The notes below the pieces were generated by a model. The model was not told where the DNA came from. It did not search any database and saw only the letters and a list, made by a program, of their open reading frames with translations. Position numbers and translations under genes: made by a program. From Acidomonas methanolica (GTDB lineage: Bacteria > Pseudomonadota > Alphaproteobacteria > Acetobacterales > Acetobacteraceae), in the NCBI RefSeq assembly GCF_004346035.1, contig NZ_SLZN01000030.1:1-32429 (forward strand): a stretch of 32,429 nucleotides of DNA. The letters are read 5' to 3'. This document shows, in pieces, positions 23,970-31,787 of this stretch; position 1 is the first letter of the stretch, and every line of letters begins with the position of its first letter.

Positions 23970-25124
23970 TCACCCGGCGTGATGGCTGGCCAAGGCCGCC
24001 AGACCGGACATCGCCATGTAGAGAGCAACCAGCAGCATCAGCACACCGGATGCATAGGGCGCGCGCCGCGCGAGCGCGCCGAATCCGCTCCAACGCTTCC
24101 GGACCTGCCTGACGCTCAGGGAGGCGACGACCCCGGCCGTCACCATCGTGACGGCGAGCCCCACACTGAAAAATCCGACCAGCGCGACGCCGAGCATCCA
24201 TTGCTTCAACTGGAGACACAGCAACAGCACCGTGATGGCCGCCGGACACGGGATGAGACCGCCGGTCAGGCCGAACAGGATGATTTGCGCGGTCGTGACG
24301 TTACGGTCCCGAAAGCGCCGGCTGATGTCGTCCGCGTGGGCGCGTTCATGCGCGTCGATATAAGCGCCGCCCTCGACCACATTCAGGCCGTGGACCTCCT
24401 CATGCAAATGATCGTGCCCATGCCCCTCGACGAACGGCACGTCGTAATCATGCGTGTGCCCGCCATGGCCGAGACGAACCCGCGCCATGAACGCGTGTGG
24501 CTCGGGGATGTCCTCGCGACTTTCGAGATAGCCGCCACGATCCACGAACGCGAACACCTGAGTTGACGCGTCGGCCCGCTCGGTGACGACGGAGACGTCG
24601 TCGGCGGCCCAGCCATGACCGCTTTCAAAGCGGATACGCCAGCGCGGCGGCACACCCTCCTCGAACACCTCCAGCGCCATGACGCCATGGCCGGTATCGA
24701 TCCTTCGGACATCCCCGCCATGATGATGCCCATGATCGTGATGCTCGTGATCATGATGCTCCGCGGCCGCTGCCAGCCGTCGACCGTGGCGTATCCGCCA
24801 GATCATCCATGCCGCGATACCCGCGATGATGACGGCGGAAACGAGTTGCAGATAAGGTTCGACCGCTTCTGCATCGAGTCCGCGCCCCAGATACTGGCCG
24901 CCAAGCGCCACAACCCAGACAATGGCCGTATGGGAGAGCGCGGCGGACACACCGAGCAGAATCGCCTGCGCGACAGTTCCGCGAATCGCGATGATGAACG
25001 CCGCCATCATCGTCTTGGAGTGGCCCGGTTCCAGGCCATGAAGCGCCCCGAGAAGAATCGCAGTGGGGATGAACAGCCATGTGTGGGTGGCGTCCTGCTG
25101 GAGAAGCTGGGGAAGCGACTGCAT
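23970..25124 (-). CDS. rcnA: RcnA-type nickel/cobalt (metal) exporter
   Basis: A 384-residue inner-membrane efflux protein. HGLEPGHSK (29-37) near the first span and LSHTAIVW (63-70) are hallmarks of the NicO/RcnA family. A His-rich cytosolic or periplasmic loop (123-135, HHDHEHHDHGHHH) and later HGHDH-type clusters should bind metal. The loop between spans three and four is longer than in E. coli RcnA, with an added soluble stretch of about 130 residues. It follows the repressor gene by 9 bases in one operon. Exported metal is most likely nickel or cobalt; the repressor's ligand set leaves other metals possible. Confidence 0.9.
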   Translation of the reverse strand: MQSLPQLLQQDATHTWLFIPTAILLGALHGLEPGHSKTMMAAFIIAIRGTVAQAILLGVSAALSHTAIVWVVALGGQYLGRGLDAEAVEPYLQLVSAVIIAGIAAWMIWRIRHGRRLAAAAEHHDHEHHDHGHHHGGDVRRIDTGHGVMALEVFEEGVPPRWRIRFESGHGWAADDVSVVTERADASTQVFAFVDRGGYLESREDIPEPHAFMARVRLGHGGHTHDYDVPFVEGHGHDHLHEEVHGLNVVEGGAYIDAHERAHADDISRRFRDRNVTTAQIILFGLTGGLIPCPAAITVLLLCLQLKQWMLGVALVGFFSVGLAVTMVTAGVVASLSVRQVRKRWSGFGALARRAPYASGVLMLLVALYMAMSGLAALASHHAG

Positions 25125-25133
25125 GGCGGAGCG

Positions 25134-25400
25134 TCACAAATATTTGGACAAGGCTTTGAACTCGCGCATCGCCTGTTCCGTGTTCATTCGAGGCTCACCG
25201 ATCGCGTCGCCGATGCAGTGCGCCATGTGATCCTGAATCAGCGTCCTTTTGGCGTTGTGGATCACGCTTTCCACGGCTTGAAGCTGTTGCGCCAGATCCA
25301 GACACGACCTGCCGTCATCGAACATGGAGAGGGTTGCGGCGAGTTGGCCGTGGGCCTGCTTCAGCCGCCTGACGATTTCCGGATGCGATGAATGTTTCAT
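25134..25400 (-). CDS. CsoR/RcnR-family metal-sensing repressor
   Basis: An 88-residue all-helical repressor. It has H3 and H6 near the N-terminus, RRLKQAHGQL, then C33 in GRSCLDL and H58-x-x-H61-C62 in QDHMAHC. The spacing C33-(25)-H58-(4)-C62 equals that of the CsoR Cu(I) site and also the C-H-H framework of RcnR, but with Cys in the last position. It should repress its own operon with rcnA until metal binds. AGGG lies about 6 bases before the ATG. A palindromic G/C-tract operator sits directly upstream. Family is firm; the metal sensed is not. Confidence 0.9.
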   Translation of the reverse strand: MKHSSHPEIVRRLKQAHGQLAATLSMFDDGRSCLDLAQQLQAVESVIHNAKRTLIQDHMAHCIGDAIGEPRMNTEQAMREFKALSKYL

Positions 25401-25405
25401 ATCTG

Positions 25406-25434
25406 ACCCTACCCCCTAAGGGGGTGGTTGTCAA
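25406..25434 (-). promoter_or_regulatory. Promoter of the repressor-rcnA operon
   Basis: On the minus strand a consensus -35 TTGACA (25434-25429) is followed by a 17-base spacer and TAGGGT (25411-25406), a usable -10. Transcription would start within a few bases of the ATG at 25400, predicting a leaderless or near-leaderless mRNA. Confidence 0.55.
25411..25425. promoter_or_regulatory. Operator for the CsoR/RcnR-type repressor
   Basis: ACCCCCT-A-AGGGGGT has perfect 7-base arms around one central base. A G/C tract with T/A edges is the known shape of RcnR/CsoR-family operators. It fills the spacer between -35 and -10, so bound repressor would block RNA polymerase. Confidence 0.75.
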
Positions 25435-25471
25435 AGCCAATGCGCGCGGGCCGGGAACGACCTTCGCAGCC

Positions 25472-27505
25472 TTACGATTTCGGAACGGTTTCGAGATCCT
25501 CAAGCCATGCGACAGCGGTGGAATCGGAGGGTGCGCGCCAGTCGCCCCTCGGGGAGAGGCCGCCGCCGGGGGTGAGCTTGGGACCGTTGGGCATGGCGGA
25601 CCGTTTGAACTGGGAAAAGGCGAAGAAGCGGCGAAGAAAGACCTCCAGCCAGTGGCGGATGGCGGGAAGGTCGTAGGCGACGCGGCGGTCTTCAGGGAAA
25701 TTGGCGGGCCATGCGCCTCGGGCGGCGTCGGACCAGGCATGGAGGGCGAGGTAGGCGATCTTCGCGGGGCGGAAGCCGTAACGCAAGGTATGGAACAGGT
25801 TGAAGTCCTGAAGCGCATACGGGCCGATTTTGGCTTCCGTGCTCTGGGGATGGTCGCCGGGGACAAGCTCGGGGGAGATTTCGGCGCTGACGATCTCGTC
25901 GAGCAGGGGGCCGACGGCCTCGGCCCAGTCCCCTTCCCGCGCCAGCCAGCGGATGAGGTGCTGGATCAGGGTCTTGGGCATGCCCGCATTGACGTTGTAA
26001 TGCGCCATCTGGTCGCCGACGCCATAGGTGCACCAGCCGAGAGCGAGTTCCGAGAGATCGCCGGTGCCGATGACGAGGCCGTTGAGCTGATTGGCGAGGC
26101 GGAAGAGAAAATCGGTCCGCAGACCGGCCTGCACGTTCTCGAAGGTGACGTCGTGGACGGCCTCGCCCTTCGCGAAGGGGTGGCCGATCGTCTCCAGCAT
26201 CTGGCGGGCGGTGGGGCGGATGTCCAGCTCGTGGGCGGAGACGCCGAGGCCGGACATGAGGCGGCGGGCGAAGGCGAGGCTGGTTGCGCCGGTCGCGAAA
26301 CCGGGCATGGTATAGGCCGCGACGGCGGTGCGGGGCCAGCCGAGTTCGTCAGCGGCGCGGGCGCAGACGAGAAGCGCCAGCGTGCTGTCGAGTCCGCCGG
26401 AAACGCCGATGACCATGCGCCGGACGCCCGAGGCGGAAAGGCGCTGGATGAGCGCGCTGACCTGGATGGTCCAGCCTTCGTAGCAATCCTGCGCAAGGCG
26501 GCCGGGATCGGCCGGGACGAAGGGGAAGCGCGGGACGGTGCGGCGCAGGGGGATCGCGGCGGCGGGCGGAGCGACGCGGAACGGGATGCGCCGCCAGACG
26601 AGCGGAGGCTGGGCGTCGGCGCAGGCGGCGAAGCTGCCCATGCGGCTGCGTTCCTGACGGATCAGGTCGAGGTCGATATCGGCGACGGCGCGCGCGGCGG
26701 CGCGCGGGAAACGGGGGGATTCGGCGAGGAGGGTCCCGACTTCGTGGAGGGAAACCTGCCCGTCCCATGCGACGTCGGTGGTGGATTCGCCGGGACCTGC
26801 GGCGGCATAGGCGTAGGCGCAGAGGGCGCGGAGGGATTGGGAGCGGATGAGAAGCGTACGGTCCTCGGCCTTGCCGATGGTGATGTTGCTGGCGGAAGGA
26901 TTGGCGATGATGCTGGCCCCGGCCATCGCGAGAGCGGTGCTGGGCGGGGTCGGCACCCAGAGATCCTCGCAGATTTCGACGCCGAGCGTGAGGCCGGGGA
27001 CGTCCTCGGCGGTGAAGAGGAGGTCCGTGCCGAAGGGGATGGACATGTCGCCGAGGGTCAGGGTCTCGTTCCGGCGGGTGACGCCGGGGGCGAATTGCCG
27101 CGCCTCGTAGAATTCGCGGTAATTGGGGAGATACGATTTCGGCACGATGCCGAGGATGCGCCCGCGATGGAGAAGGACGGCGCAGTTGAACAGGCGATCG
27201 GCGTGGCGGAGGGGCGCGCCGATGACAGCGACGCAGGACCATGCGCGCGACGCCTCGGCGAGGGTGTGCAGGGCGCGCTCCACCGCGTCGAGCAGGGCGT
27301 CCTGCTGGCGGAGGTCGTCGAGCGCGTAGCCGGAGAGGCAGAGTTCGGGGAAGACGGCGATGGCCACGTGCTCCGCCGAGCAGGCGGCGGCCTCGACGCT
27401 GAGGGCGGCAGCGTTGGCGGCGGGATCGGCCAGCCGCACGGGCAGGGTGCAGGCGGCGATCCGTGCGAAGCCGTGGCGGTACGGGTTATGGAAATCGGCC
27501 GTCAC
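25472..27505 (-). CDS. nadE: Glutamine-dependent NAD synthetase
   Basis: A 677-residue cytosolic enzyme that amidates nicotinic acid adenine dinucleotide using glutamine, the last step of NAD synthesis. The N-terminal nitrilase-type glutaminase has the E-K-C triad contexts FPELCLSGY, PKSYLPNYREF and GVEICEDLW. The C-terminal synthetase has the ATP loop SGGLDSTLALLV and later GTGDLSELALGW. Length matches the two-domain form. The frame is open to 27721, but the GTG at 27505 follows GGAGG by 8-9 bases and begins at the expected residue, so it is chosen. The upstream part of the open frame runs through an inserted repeat element. No functional link to the neighbours is evident. Confidence 0.95.
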   Translation of the reverse strand: MTADFHNPYRHGFARIAACTLPVRLADPAANAAALSVEAAACSAEHVAIAVFPELCLSGYALDDLRQQDALLDAVERALHTLAEASRAWSCVAVIGAPLRHADRLFNCAVLLHRGRILGIVPKSYLPNYREFYEARQFAPGVTRRNETLTLGDMSIPFGTDLLFTAEDVPGLTLGVEICEDLWVPTPPSTALAMAGASIIANPSASNITIGKAEDRTLLIRSQSLRALCAYAYAAAGPGESTTDVAWDGQVSLHEVGTLLAESPRFPRAAARAVADIDLDLIRQERSRMGSFAACADAQPPLVWRRIPFRVAPPAAAIPLRRTVPRFPFVPADPGRLAQDCYEGWTIQVSALIQRLSASGVRRMVIGVSGGLDSTLALLVCARAADELGWPRTAVAAYTMPGFATGATSLAFARRLMSGLGVSAHELDIRPTARQMLETIGHPFAKGEAVHDVTFENVQAGLRTDFLFRLANQLNGLVIGTGDLSELALGWCTYGVGDQMAHYNVNAGMPKTLIQHLIRWLAREGDWAEAVGPLLDEIVSAEISPELVPGDHPQSTEAKIGPYALQDFNLFHTLRYGFRPAKIAYLALHAWSDAARGAWPANFPEDRRVAYDLPAIRHWLEVFLRRFFAFSQFKRSAMPNGPKLTPGGGLSPRGDWRAPSDSTAVAWLEDLETVPKS

Positions 27506-27613
27506 TGTCTTTTTCCTCCCATGCGGGTCGGGTGTAGCATGGTGGGGCGGCGTTTTGGAACGTTTGAAAGCGGGCGGACCGGACGTCCTCTTTTTCTGGA
27601 GAAACATTGGAAA

Positions 27614-27750
27614 CGGTGATGTCACGTTAACAGGACGGCTGCGTGCTCGACGAGATCCTGCAAAGCCGGGAGCGTCGCAACCACCATCACGGCCTGAAAA
27701 CCCTGCAGCCAGAATGTTCACAAAGTCGTCGAGTTAACGTGACATCACCG
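27614..27750. mobile_element. MITE-like element or internally deleted insertion sequence
   Basis: Perfect 18-base inverted repeats, CGGTGATGTCACGTTAAC (27614-27631) and its complement (27733-27750), bound 101 bases. Read on the minus strand, the interior encodes a plausible protein tail (QAVMVVATLPALQDLVEH and a few more residues) whose TGA lies inside the inner repeat at 27624-27622, as transposase genes often end. This fits an IS that kept its ends and the last 30 or so codons. I could not see a target-site duplication, and I cannot name the IS family. Confidence 0.65.
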
Positions 27751-27815
27751 GAAGGCCCTGAGGTCATTCCATTCCCGCTCCGATCATCGTCAACATCCCG
27801 GCCGCGCAATGTTAT

Positions 27816-27832
27816 CATTCGACGATCGAATG
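27816..27832. promoter_or_regulatory. Dyad CATTCGA-CGA-TCGAATG
   Basis: Perfect 7-base arms with a 3-base centre lie 86 bases before the MRJP-like gene. The size suits a dimeric repressor, for example of TetR type, but no such regulator is encoded nearby. Confidence 0.35.
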
Positions 27833-27917
27833 CACAGGATCAGAACAACTCGTTTTCCTCATCAAAAACCAGCGTCTAGCCTCTCAGGCGCTGCGTCGAA
27901 CAGGTTGGAGACAGCAT

Positions 27918-29084
27918 ATGCACCGACGCTTTTTTCTTTCTGGCGCCGCAGGGGCCGTGGCGCTGCCGCTGACAGGACCCTCGGCGCGCGCCAATACCGT
28001 TTCCGGGGATGCGATGCCGTGGGGGTCGCTGGAGGTCGTGGCGGCCTTCGACGGGCCCGGCCCCTCGGGGATCGCCGTCACGCCAACGGGACGCATCTTC
28101 GTGGGATTTCCCCGGCATGCCGACAATCATGACAAGGCGACATTGGCCGAGCTGCGCGGCGGCACGCTCGTGCCCTATCCCAATGCGGCGATGAGCCTGC
28201 CCTCGGATGCGGCGCCCGCGCATCGTCTCGTCTCCGTCCACGGCATGACGACCGATACCAGAGGGCGCCTCTGGGCGATCGACGACGGCAAGATCGTGGG
28301 ACGGCCCATCCCCCCCGGTGCCGCGAAGATCATCGGGATCGATCCCGCAACGGACGACGTGATCGCCCATATCGTCCTGACCCCGCCGGCGATGCGGCCC
28401 GACAGCCATATGAACGACCTGCGCGTGGACCTGACCCATGGCGAGAAAGGCACCGCCTATGTCGCCGATTCCTCTTTCGGCACCTCGCCGGCGCTCGTCG
28501 TGGTCGATATCGCCTCAGGCCGCCAGCGCCGCGTGCTGGCGGACCATCCGTCGACCCGGCCGGAACCGGGCTTCCTCGCGGTGCTGGAGGGACGCCCGCT
28601 GCGCTACGATCCGTCGCATCCCACCTTTCCGGTCGGTGGCGTCGACAGCATCACGCTCAGCGCCGACAGTCGCCGGCTCTATTATTCGCCACTGACCAGT
28701 CGCAGGCTTTATTCGATTCCGACCGCGCTCATTGCGGATTTCACGACGACGGAGGTACAACTCGCCGCGGGTGTCGTCGACCATGGCGAGAAGGTCATGA
28801 CCGACGGTCTCGCGACCGACGGGCAGGACCGTATCTACCTGACCGCCGGGGAACATGACGCGATCATGCGGCGTCACCCGGATGGCCATGTCGAGGTCGT
28901 CGTGCGCGATCCGCGCATCATCTGGCCGGACGGCATTTTCGCGACCGACACCCATGTCTATTGCACGCTCGGCCAGTGGAACCGGCTGCCCGGCTTCAAC
29001 GGCGGGCGCGATTTGCGCCAACCGCCCTATCTTCTCGTGCGCGCGCCGCTTGACGGGCCTCCTGTCATCGATCGCAAGGCGTAA
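27918..29084 (+). CDS. Tat-exported MRJP/yellow-family (SMP-30-like propeller) protein
   Basis: A 388-residue protein beginning MHRRFFLSGAAGAVALPL, a twin-arginine signal, with cleavage probably after SARA near residue 24. The mature part reads as a beta-propeller of the major royal jelly/yellow family: GPSGIAVTPTGRIFVGFPR, MTTDTRGRLWAIDDG, MNDLRVDLTHGEKGTAYVADS, VDSITLSADSRRLYYSPL and IWPDGIFATD. Bacterial members are poorly characterised; some are likened to lactonases or L-dopachrome-converting enzymes. Tat export suggests a folded, perhaps cofactor-bound, periplasmic protein. GGAG lies about 9 bases before the ATG. Its TAA overlaps the ATG of the MFS remnant (TAATG), so they were once an operon. 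Confidence 0.85.
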   Translation: MHRRFFLSGAAGAVALPLTGPSARANTVSGDAMPWGSLEVVAAFDGPGPSGIAVTPTGRIFVGFPRHADNHDKATLAELRGGTLVPYPNAAMSLPSDAAPAHRLVSVHGMTTDTRGRLWAIDDGKIVGRPIPPGAAKIIGIDPATDDVIAHIVLTPPAMRPDSHMNDLRVDLTHGEKGTAYVADSSFGTSPALVVVDIASGRQRRVLADHPSTRPEPGFLAVLEGRPLRYDPSHPTFPVGGVDSITLSADSRRLYYSPLTSRRLYSIPTALIADFTTTEVQLAAGVVDHGEKVMTDGLATDGQDRIYLTAGEHDAIMRRHPDGHVEVVVRDPRIIWPDGIFATDTHVYCTLGQWNRLPGFNGGRDLRQPPYLLVRAPLDGPPVIDRKA

Positions 29085-29789
29085 TGTCTGATAGCGCGCC
29101 GGTTGCAGCGGAAACGGCTGTACCGGCCGGCTTGTCCCCGGCGACGATCCGCCTTTTTGCCCTCGCCTGCGGCGCGACGGTGGCCAACATCTATTACGCG
29201 CAATCGCTGGTCGGCCCGATCGCTCAGGATCTGGACATGCCGGCCAATCTTTCCGGACTTGTCGTCACCATCACCCAGATCGGCTACGGCGCGGGTCTGT
29301 TCCTGATCGTCTGCCTCGGAGACCTGCTCGAAAACCGCAGGCTGATCCTGACGACCACCGCGGCCATGATCGCCAGCCTTGCCGGTCTGGTCGCCAGCCG
29401 ATCGACCATGCCCTTCCTCGTGTTTTCCTTCGTGCTGGGCATGGCGGCAGTCGGCACTCAGGTGCTCGTTCCACTGGCCGCCCACCTGTCATCCGAGGCG
29501 TCGCGCTCGCCGCGCCATGCCTCTTCTGGCGCTCGCCGCGATCGCTCTCGATGCGGCGGTGCAGGCGAATCAGGTGCTGAGCCAGCGTGTGGTCTACACC
29601 CTGAGCAGCGAAGCGCGGGGCCGGGTCAATGCCACCTATATGACGGTCGTGTTCCTGTGCGGCGCCGTCGGTTCGATCCTGGGCTCGCTCAGCTTCGTCG
29701 ATGGCGGCTGGTGGATCACGACCCTGATTGGGATCGCGCTCTGCGGCGCTGCGACGATCCTGTTCGCGACCGAAAAACGGGGGCACTGA
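29084..29789 (+). pseudogene. MFS transporter, internally deleted and frameshifted
   Basis: The first about 140 codons encode a normal MFS start (TVANIYYAQSLVGPIAQDL, then GDLLENRRLILTT and TM3-4). The frame is lost near 29500-29520, where coding potential moves to another frame. That frame gives LALAAIALDAAVQANQVLSQ and ARGRVNATYMTVVFLCGAVGS, the well-known tenth-to-eleventh span region of the same family, and ends at 29789. About 150 residues of the middle (roughly TM5-TM9) are missing, so this is a deletion, not a simple base error. The protein cannot function as a 12-span carrier. The ancestral substrate is unknown; it was probably coupled to the MRJP-like gene. Confidence 0.85.
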
Positions 29790-29820
29790 TCGAGCGACGC
29801 GCGCATGATGGGCACCGAGT

Positions 29821-30666
29821 TCAAACGTAGCCGGCTAGTGCGGTATTATCCGCTCGGGTCGTGTCGAGATGCTCGACGGGATCACCCGGCTGCACCAGAT
29901 GGATGCGCAGGCCCGTTTCACCGGCGCCAAGGCCGGGTTTGAGCACCTGCTGCCCGTCATAATGGCCGCCATTCTGCATGCGATACGGCATCGGCGTGTC
30001 GGTGAAGAGGTTGGTCATCCGCACCTTGAAGGCGGCGGCGACTTCCATCCAGCGCTCTTCCGACATGCGGTCGCTCTGGAAGACGGGAAAGGGCGGCATG
30101 ACCTCCATGCCCGGATAGAAGAGCACGCCGTGCTGGATCGGCCACAGGATCTCGTCGAGGCGGCCGTTCACGCCGCGTTCGCTATAGTGCGGCTCGCGCC
30201 CGCCGATATTGACCACGACCATCGCCCGGCGTCCGGCGAGCACGCCTTCGCCGTAGCGGTCGCCCCAGCGCTCGCCCCCATGCGGGCCGACGCCATAGGC
30301 GAAGCCATGGGCATAGACGCGTTCGACCCAGCCCTTGAGGATCGCCGGCGCGCTGAACCACCACAGCGGAAAGGTAAGAATGACCGCGTCCGCCCATAGC
30401 AGCTTCTGCTGCTCGGCCGCGACATCGGCAGGCTGGGTGCCCGTGGCGAAGGCGTTGCCCGATTCAGATGCATAGCGCAGCCGGTCGGCATTCTTGCGCT
30501 GCGGGAAATCGGCCGCGTCGGCGACGGCCTTCCAGTGCATGGCATAGAGGTCCGAAACCTGAACCTGATGGCCCTGCGCGGTCAGCGTCTCCACCGCGAG
30601 AGTCTTCAACGAACTGGTCAACGACTGGGCTTCGGGATGGGCGTGGACGATGAGGACGTTGCTCAT
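29821..30666 (-). CDS. NAD(P)H:quinone reductase-like flavoprotein (flavodoxin fold)
   Basis: A 281-residue cytosolic protein of the NQO1/KefF/MdaB family. It starts MSNVLIVHAHPEAQSLTSSL, the phosphate-binding loop for FAD/FMN, and has FPLWWFSAPAILKGWVERVY and HGFAYGVGPHGG, typical of the fold. It probably carries out two-electron reduction of quinones or other electrophiles, protecting from oxidative or chemical stress. AGGA lies about 7 bases before the ATG. It is divergent from a LysR gene 114 bases away, the usual arrangement for a LysR target. Confidence 0.9.
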   Translation of the reverse strand: MSNVLIVHAHPEAQSLTSSLKTLAVETLTAQGHQVQVSDLYAMHWKAVADAADFPQRKNADRLRYASESGNAFATGTQPADVAAEQQKLLWADAVILTFPLWWFSAPAILKGWVERVYAHGFAYGVGPHGGERWGDRYGEGVLAGRRAMVVVNIGGREPHYSERGVNGRLDEILWPIQHGVLFYPGMEVMPPFPVFQSDRMSEERWMEVAAAFKVRMTNLFTDTPMPYRMQNGGHYDGQQVLKPGLGAGETGLRIHLVQPGDPVEHLDTTRADNTALAGYV

Positions 30667-30765
30667 GCGGTGATCCTGAACAAGAGGGGGGAAGGAGCCG
30701 GATTTCGGCCGTTCCCGCCGAAACTAGAAACCGATGACCCATTCTTGAAATCAAAGCATCTATGT

Positions 30766-30792
30766 GCTGGTATCTGCGGAATGGATACCAGC
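30766..30792. promoter_or_regulatory. Perfect inverted repeat over the LysR start codon
   Basis: GCTGGTATC (30766-30774) and GATACCAGC (30784-30792) are perfect 9-base arms around nine bases that contain the LysR ATG (30781-30783). It may be an autoregulatory operator, or form an mRNA hairpin with the start codon in its loop. Confidence 0.6.
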
Positions 30793-31683
30793 CAACTCGA
30801 CTTCAATCTGCTGGTCACGCTCGATACCTTGCTGGCCGAACGCAACGTGACCCATGCCGCACGTCGGTTGAACCTGAGCCAACCCGCGCTGTCGACGCGC
30901 CTCGCACGCTTGCGGGACATCTTTGACGACCCGCTGCTGCTTCCGGTTCAACGCGGCATGGTGCCGACCCAGAAGGCGCTGGAGTTACAGCCGCGTCTGC
31001 ACGAGGCACTCGAAGCCGTCCGGAAGGTCGTGGCGACGGATTCGGCTTTCGACCCCGCCAGGGCGAAGGGCACGATCCGCATCGCGGCCAGCGATTACAC
31101 CCAGAGCGCCCTGCTCCTGCCGCTCGTTCACGCCCTGCGGCAGGAGGCGCCTGGATTGCGCATCTCCTGGCACAGCCTGGATCTCACGAGCCTGCAAGGC
31201 CAGATGGAACGCGGAGCGATCGATCTCGCGATCAACCGCCCGCAAACGGCGCCCGAGCAGTTAAGGATGCGCGTGCTCTGCCGCGAGGACTATGTTCTGA
31301 TCGCGCGCGCCGGCCACCCCGCGGTCAGGGGCAGGATCGATCTCGACCAGTTCTGCGCCCTCGATCATGTCATCGTATCCCCTGACGGCGGCGGCTTCGC
31401 GGGGCCCACCGACACCGTCCTGGAGGCCATGGGCCGATCGCGGCACGTCGTCCTCTCCACGCCGGGTTTCCTGATCGTCCCGATGATCGTCGCGAAATCC
31501 GACATGATCGCTGTCGTGCCGGCGCGCATCGTTCGCGAGGCGCGGGAACGGTTGCAGGTCCTCGATCCCCCCCTTGGCGTGCCGGGGTTCGAACTGGCCA
31601 TGATCTGGCATGACCGGACGACGACCCATCCGCTCCAGCGATGGTTGCGGGACCGTTTCGTCACACTCGCCGCGGAGCTTTGA
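30781..31683 (+). CDS. LysR-family transcriptional regulator
   Basis: A 300-residue regulator with the N-terminal winged helix-turn-helix (DFNLLVTLDTLLAERNVTHA, then RLNLSQPALSTRLARLRDIF, residues about 5-60) and a periplasmic-binding-like effector domain (IRIAASDYTQSALLLPLVHAL, LRMRVLCREDYVLIAR). It resembles the NodD/PcpR-like group by its SQPALS helix and PLLLPVQRGMVPT linker. The ATG at 30781 is set by homology; the longer open frame from 30535 runs through the divergent gene. It likely controls the divergent quinone-reductase gene, with an unknown, perhaps aromatic or quinone-like, inducer. Confidence 0.93.
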   Translation: MDTSQLDFNLLVTLDTLLAERNVTHAARRLNLSQPALSTRLARLRDIFDDPLLLPVQRGMVPTQKALELQPRLHEALEAVRKVVATDSAFDPARAKGTIRIAASDYTQSALLLPLVHALRQEAPGLRISWHSLDLTSLQGQMERGAIDLAINRPQTAPEQLRMRVLCREDYVLIARAGHPAVRGRIDLDQFCALDHVIVSPDGGGFAGPTDTVLEAMGRSRHVVLSTPGFLIVPMIVAKSDMIAVVPARIVREARERLQVLDPPLGVPGFELAMIWHDRTTTHPLQRWLRDRFVTLAAEL

Positions 31684-31787
31684 GCCCGCGCAGACATCCC
31701 GGCGCGGTCGCTTTCCGTCCGACCGGCCAGATCATGGAGCGCTGTCAGGGAGTGCTCAGGGCGTCGCGCCCATGCGCGCCTTTCCCG

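Larger units (their letters stand above)
27506..27917. other. 412-base noncoding region with an inserted element
   Basis: Between divergent nadE and the MRJP-like gene I see no intact gene. The stretch contains a 137-base element with perfect terminal inverted repeats and a CATTCGA dyad, listed separately. The rest presumably holds the promoters of both genes; no clear -35/-10 pair stands out. Confidence 0.6.

Noticed and set aside
23960-23982. Imperfect hairpin between the convergent acyltransferase and rcnA genes as a bidirectional terminator
   Set aside because: The stem contains a bulge, part of it is inside the rcnA coding end, and there is no T-run on either side.
25388-27619. A 743-codon plus-strand open frame over nadE
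   Set aside because: It is the antisense of a gene with all catalytic motifs of NAD synthetase. Long antisense frames are common in GC-rich DNA, and the translation is Gly/Ala/Asp-rich with no recognisable domain.
31758-31770. GGGCG/CGCCC hairpin between the LysR and DUF1328 genes as a terminator
   Set aside because: The stem is only five bases, the loop three, and no T-run follows.
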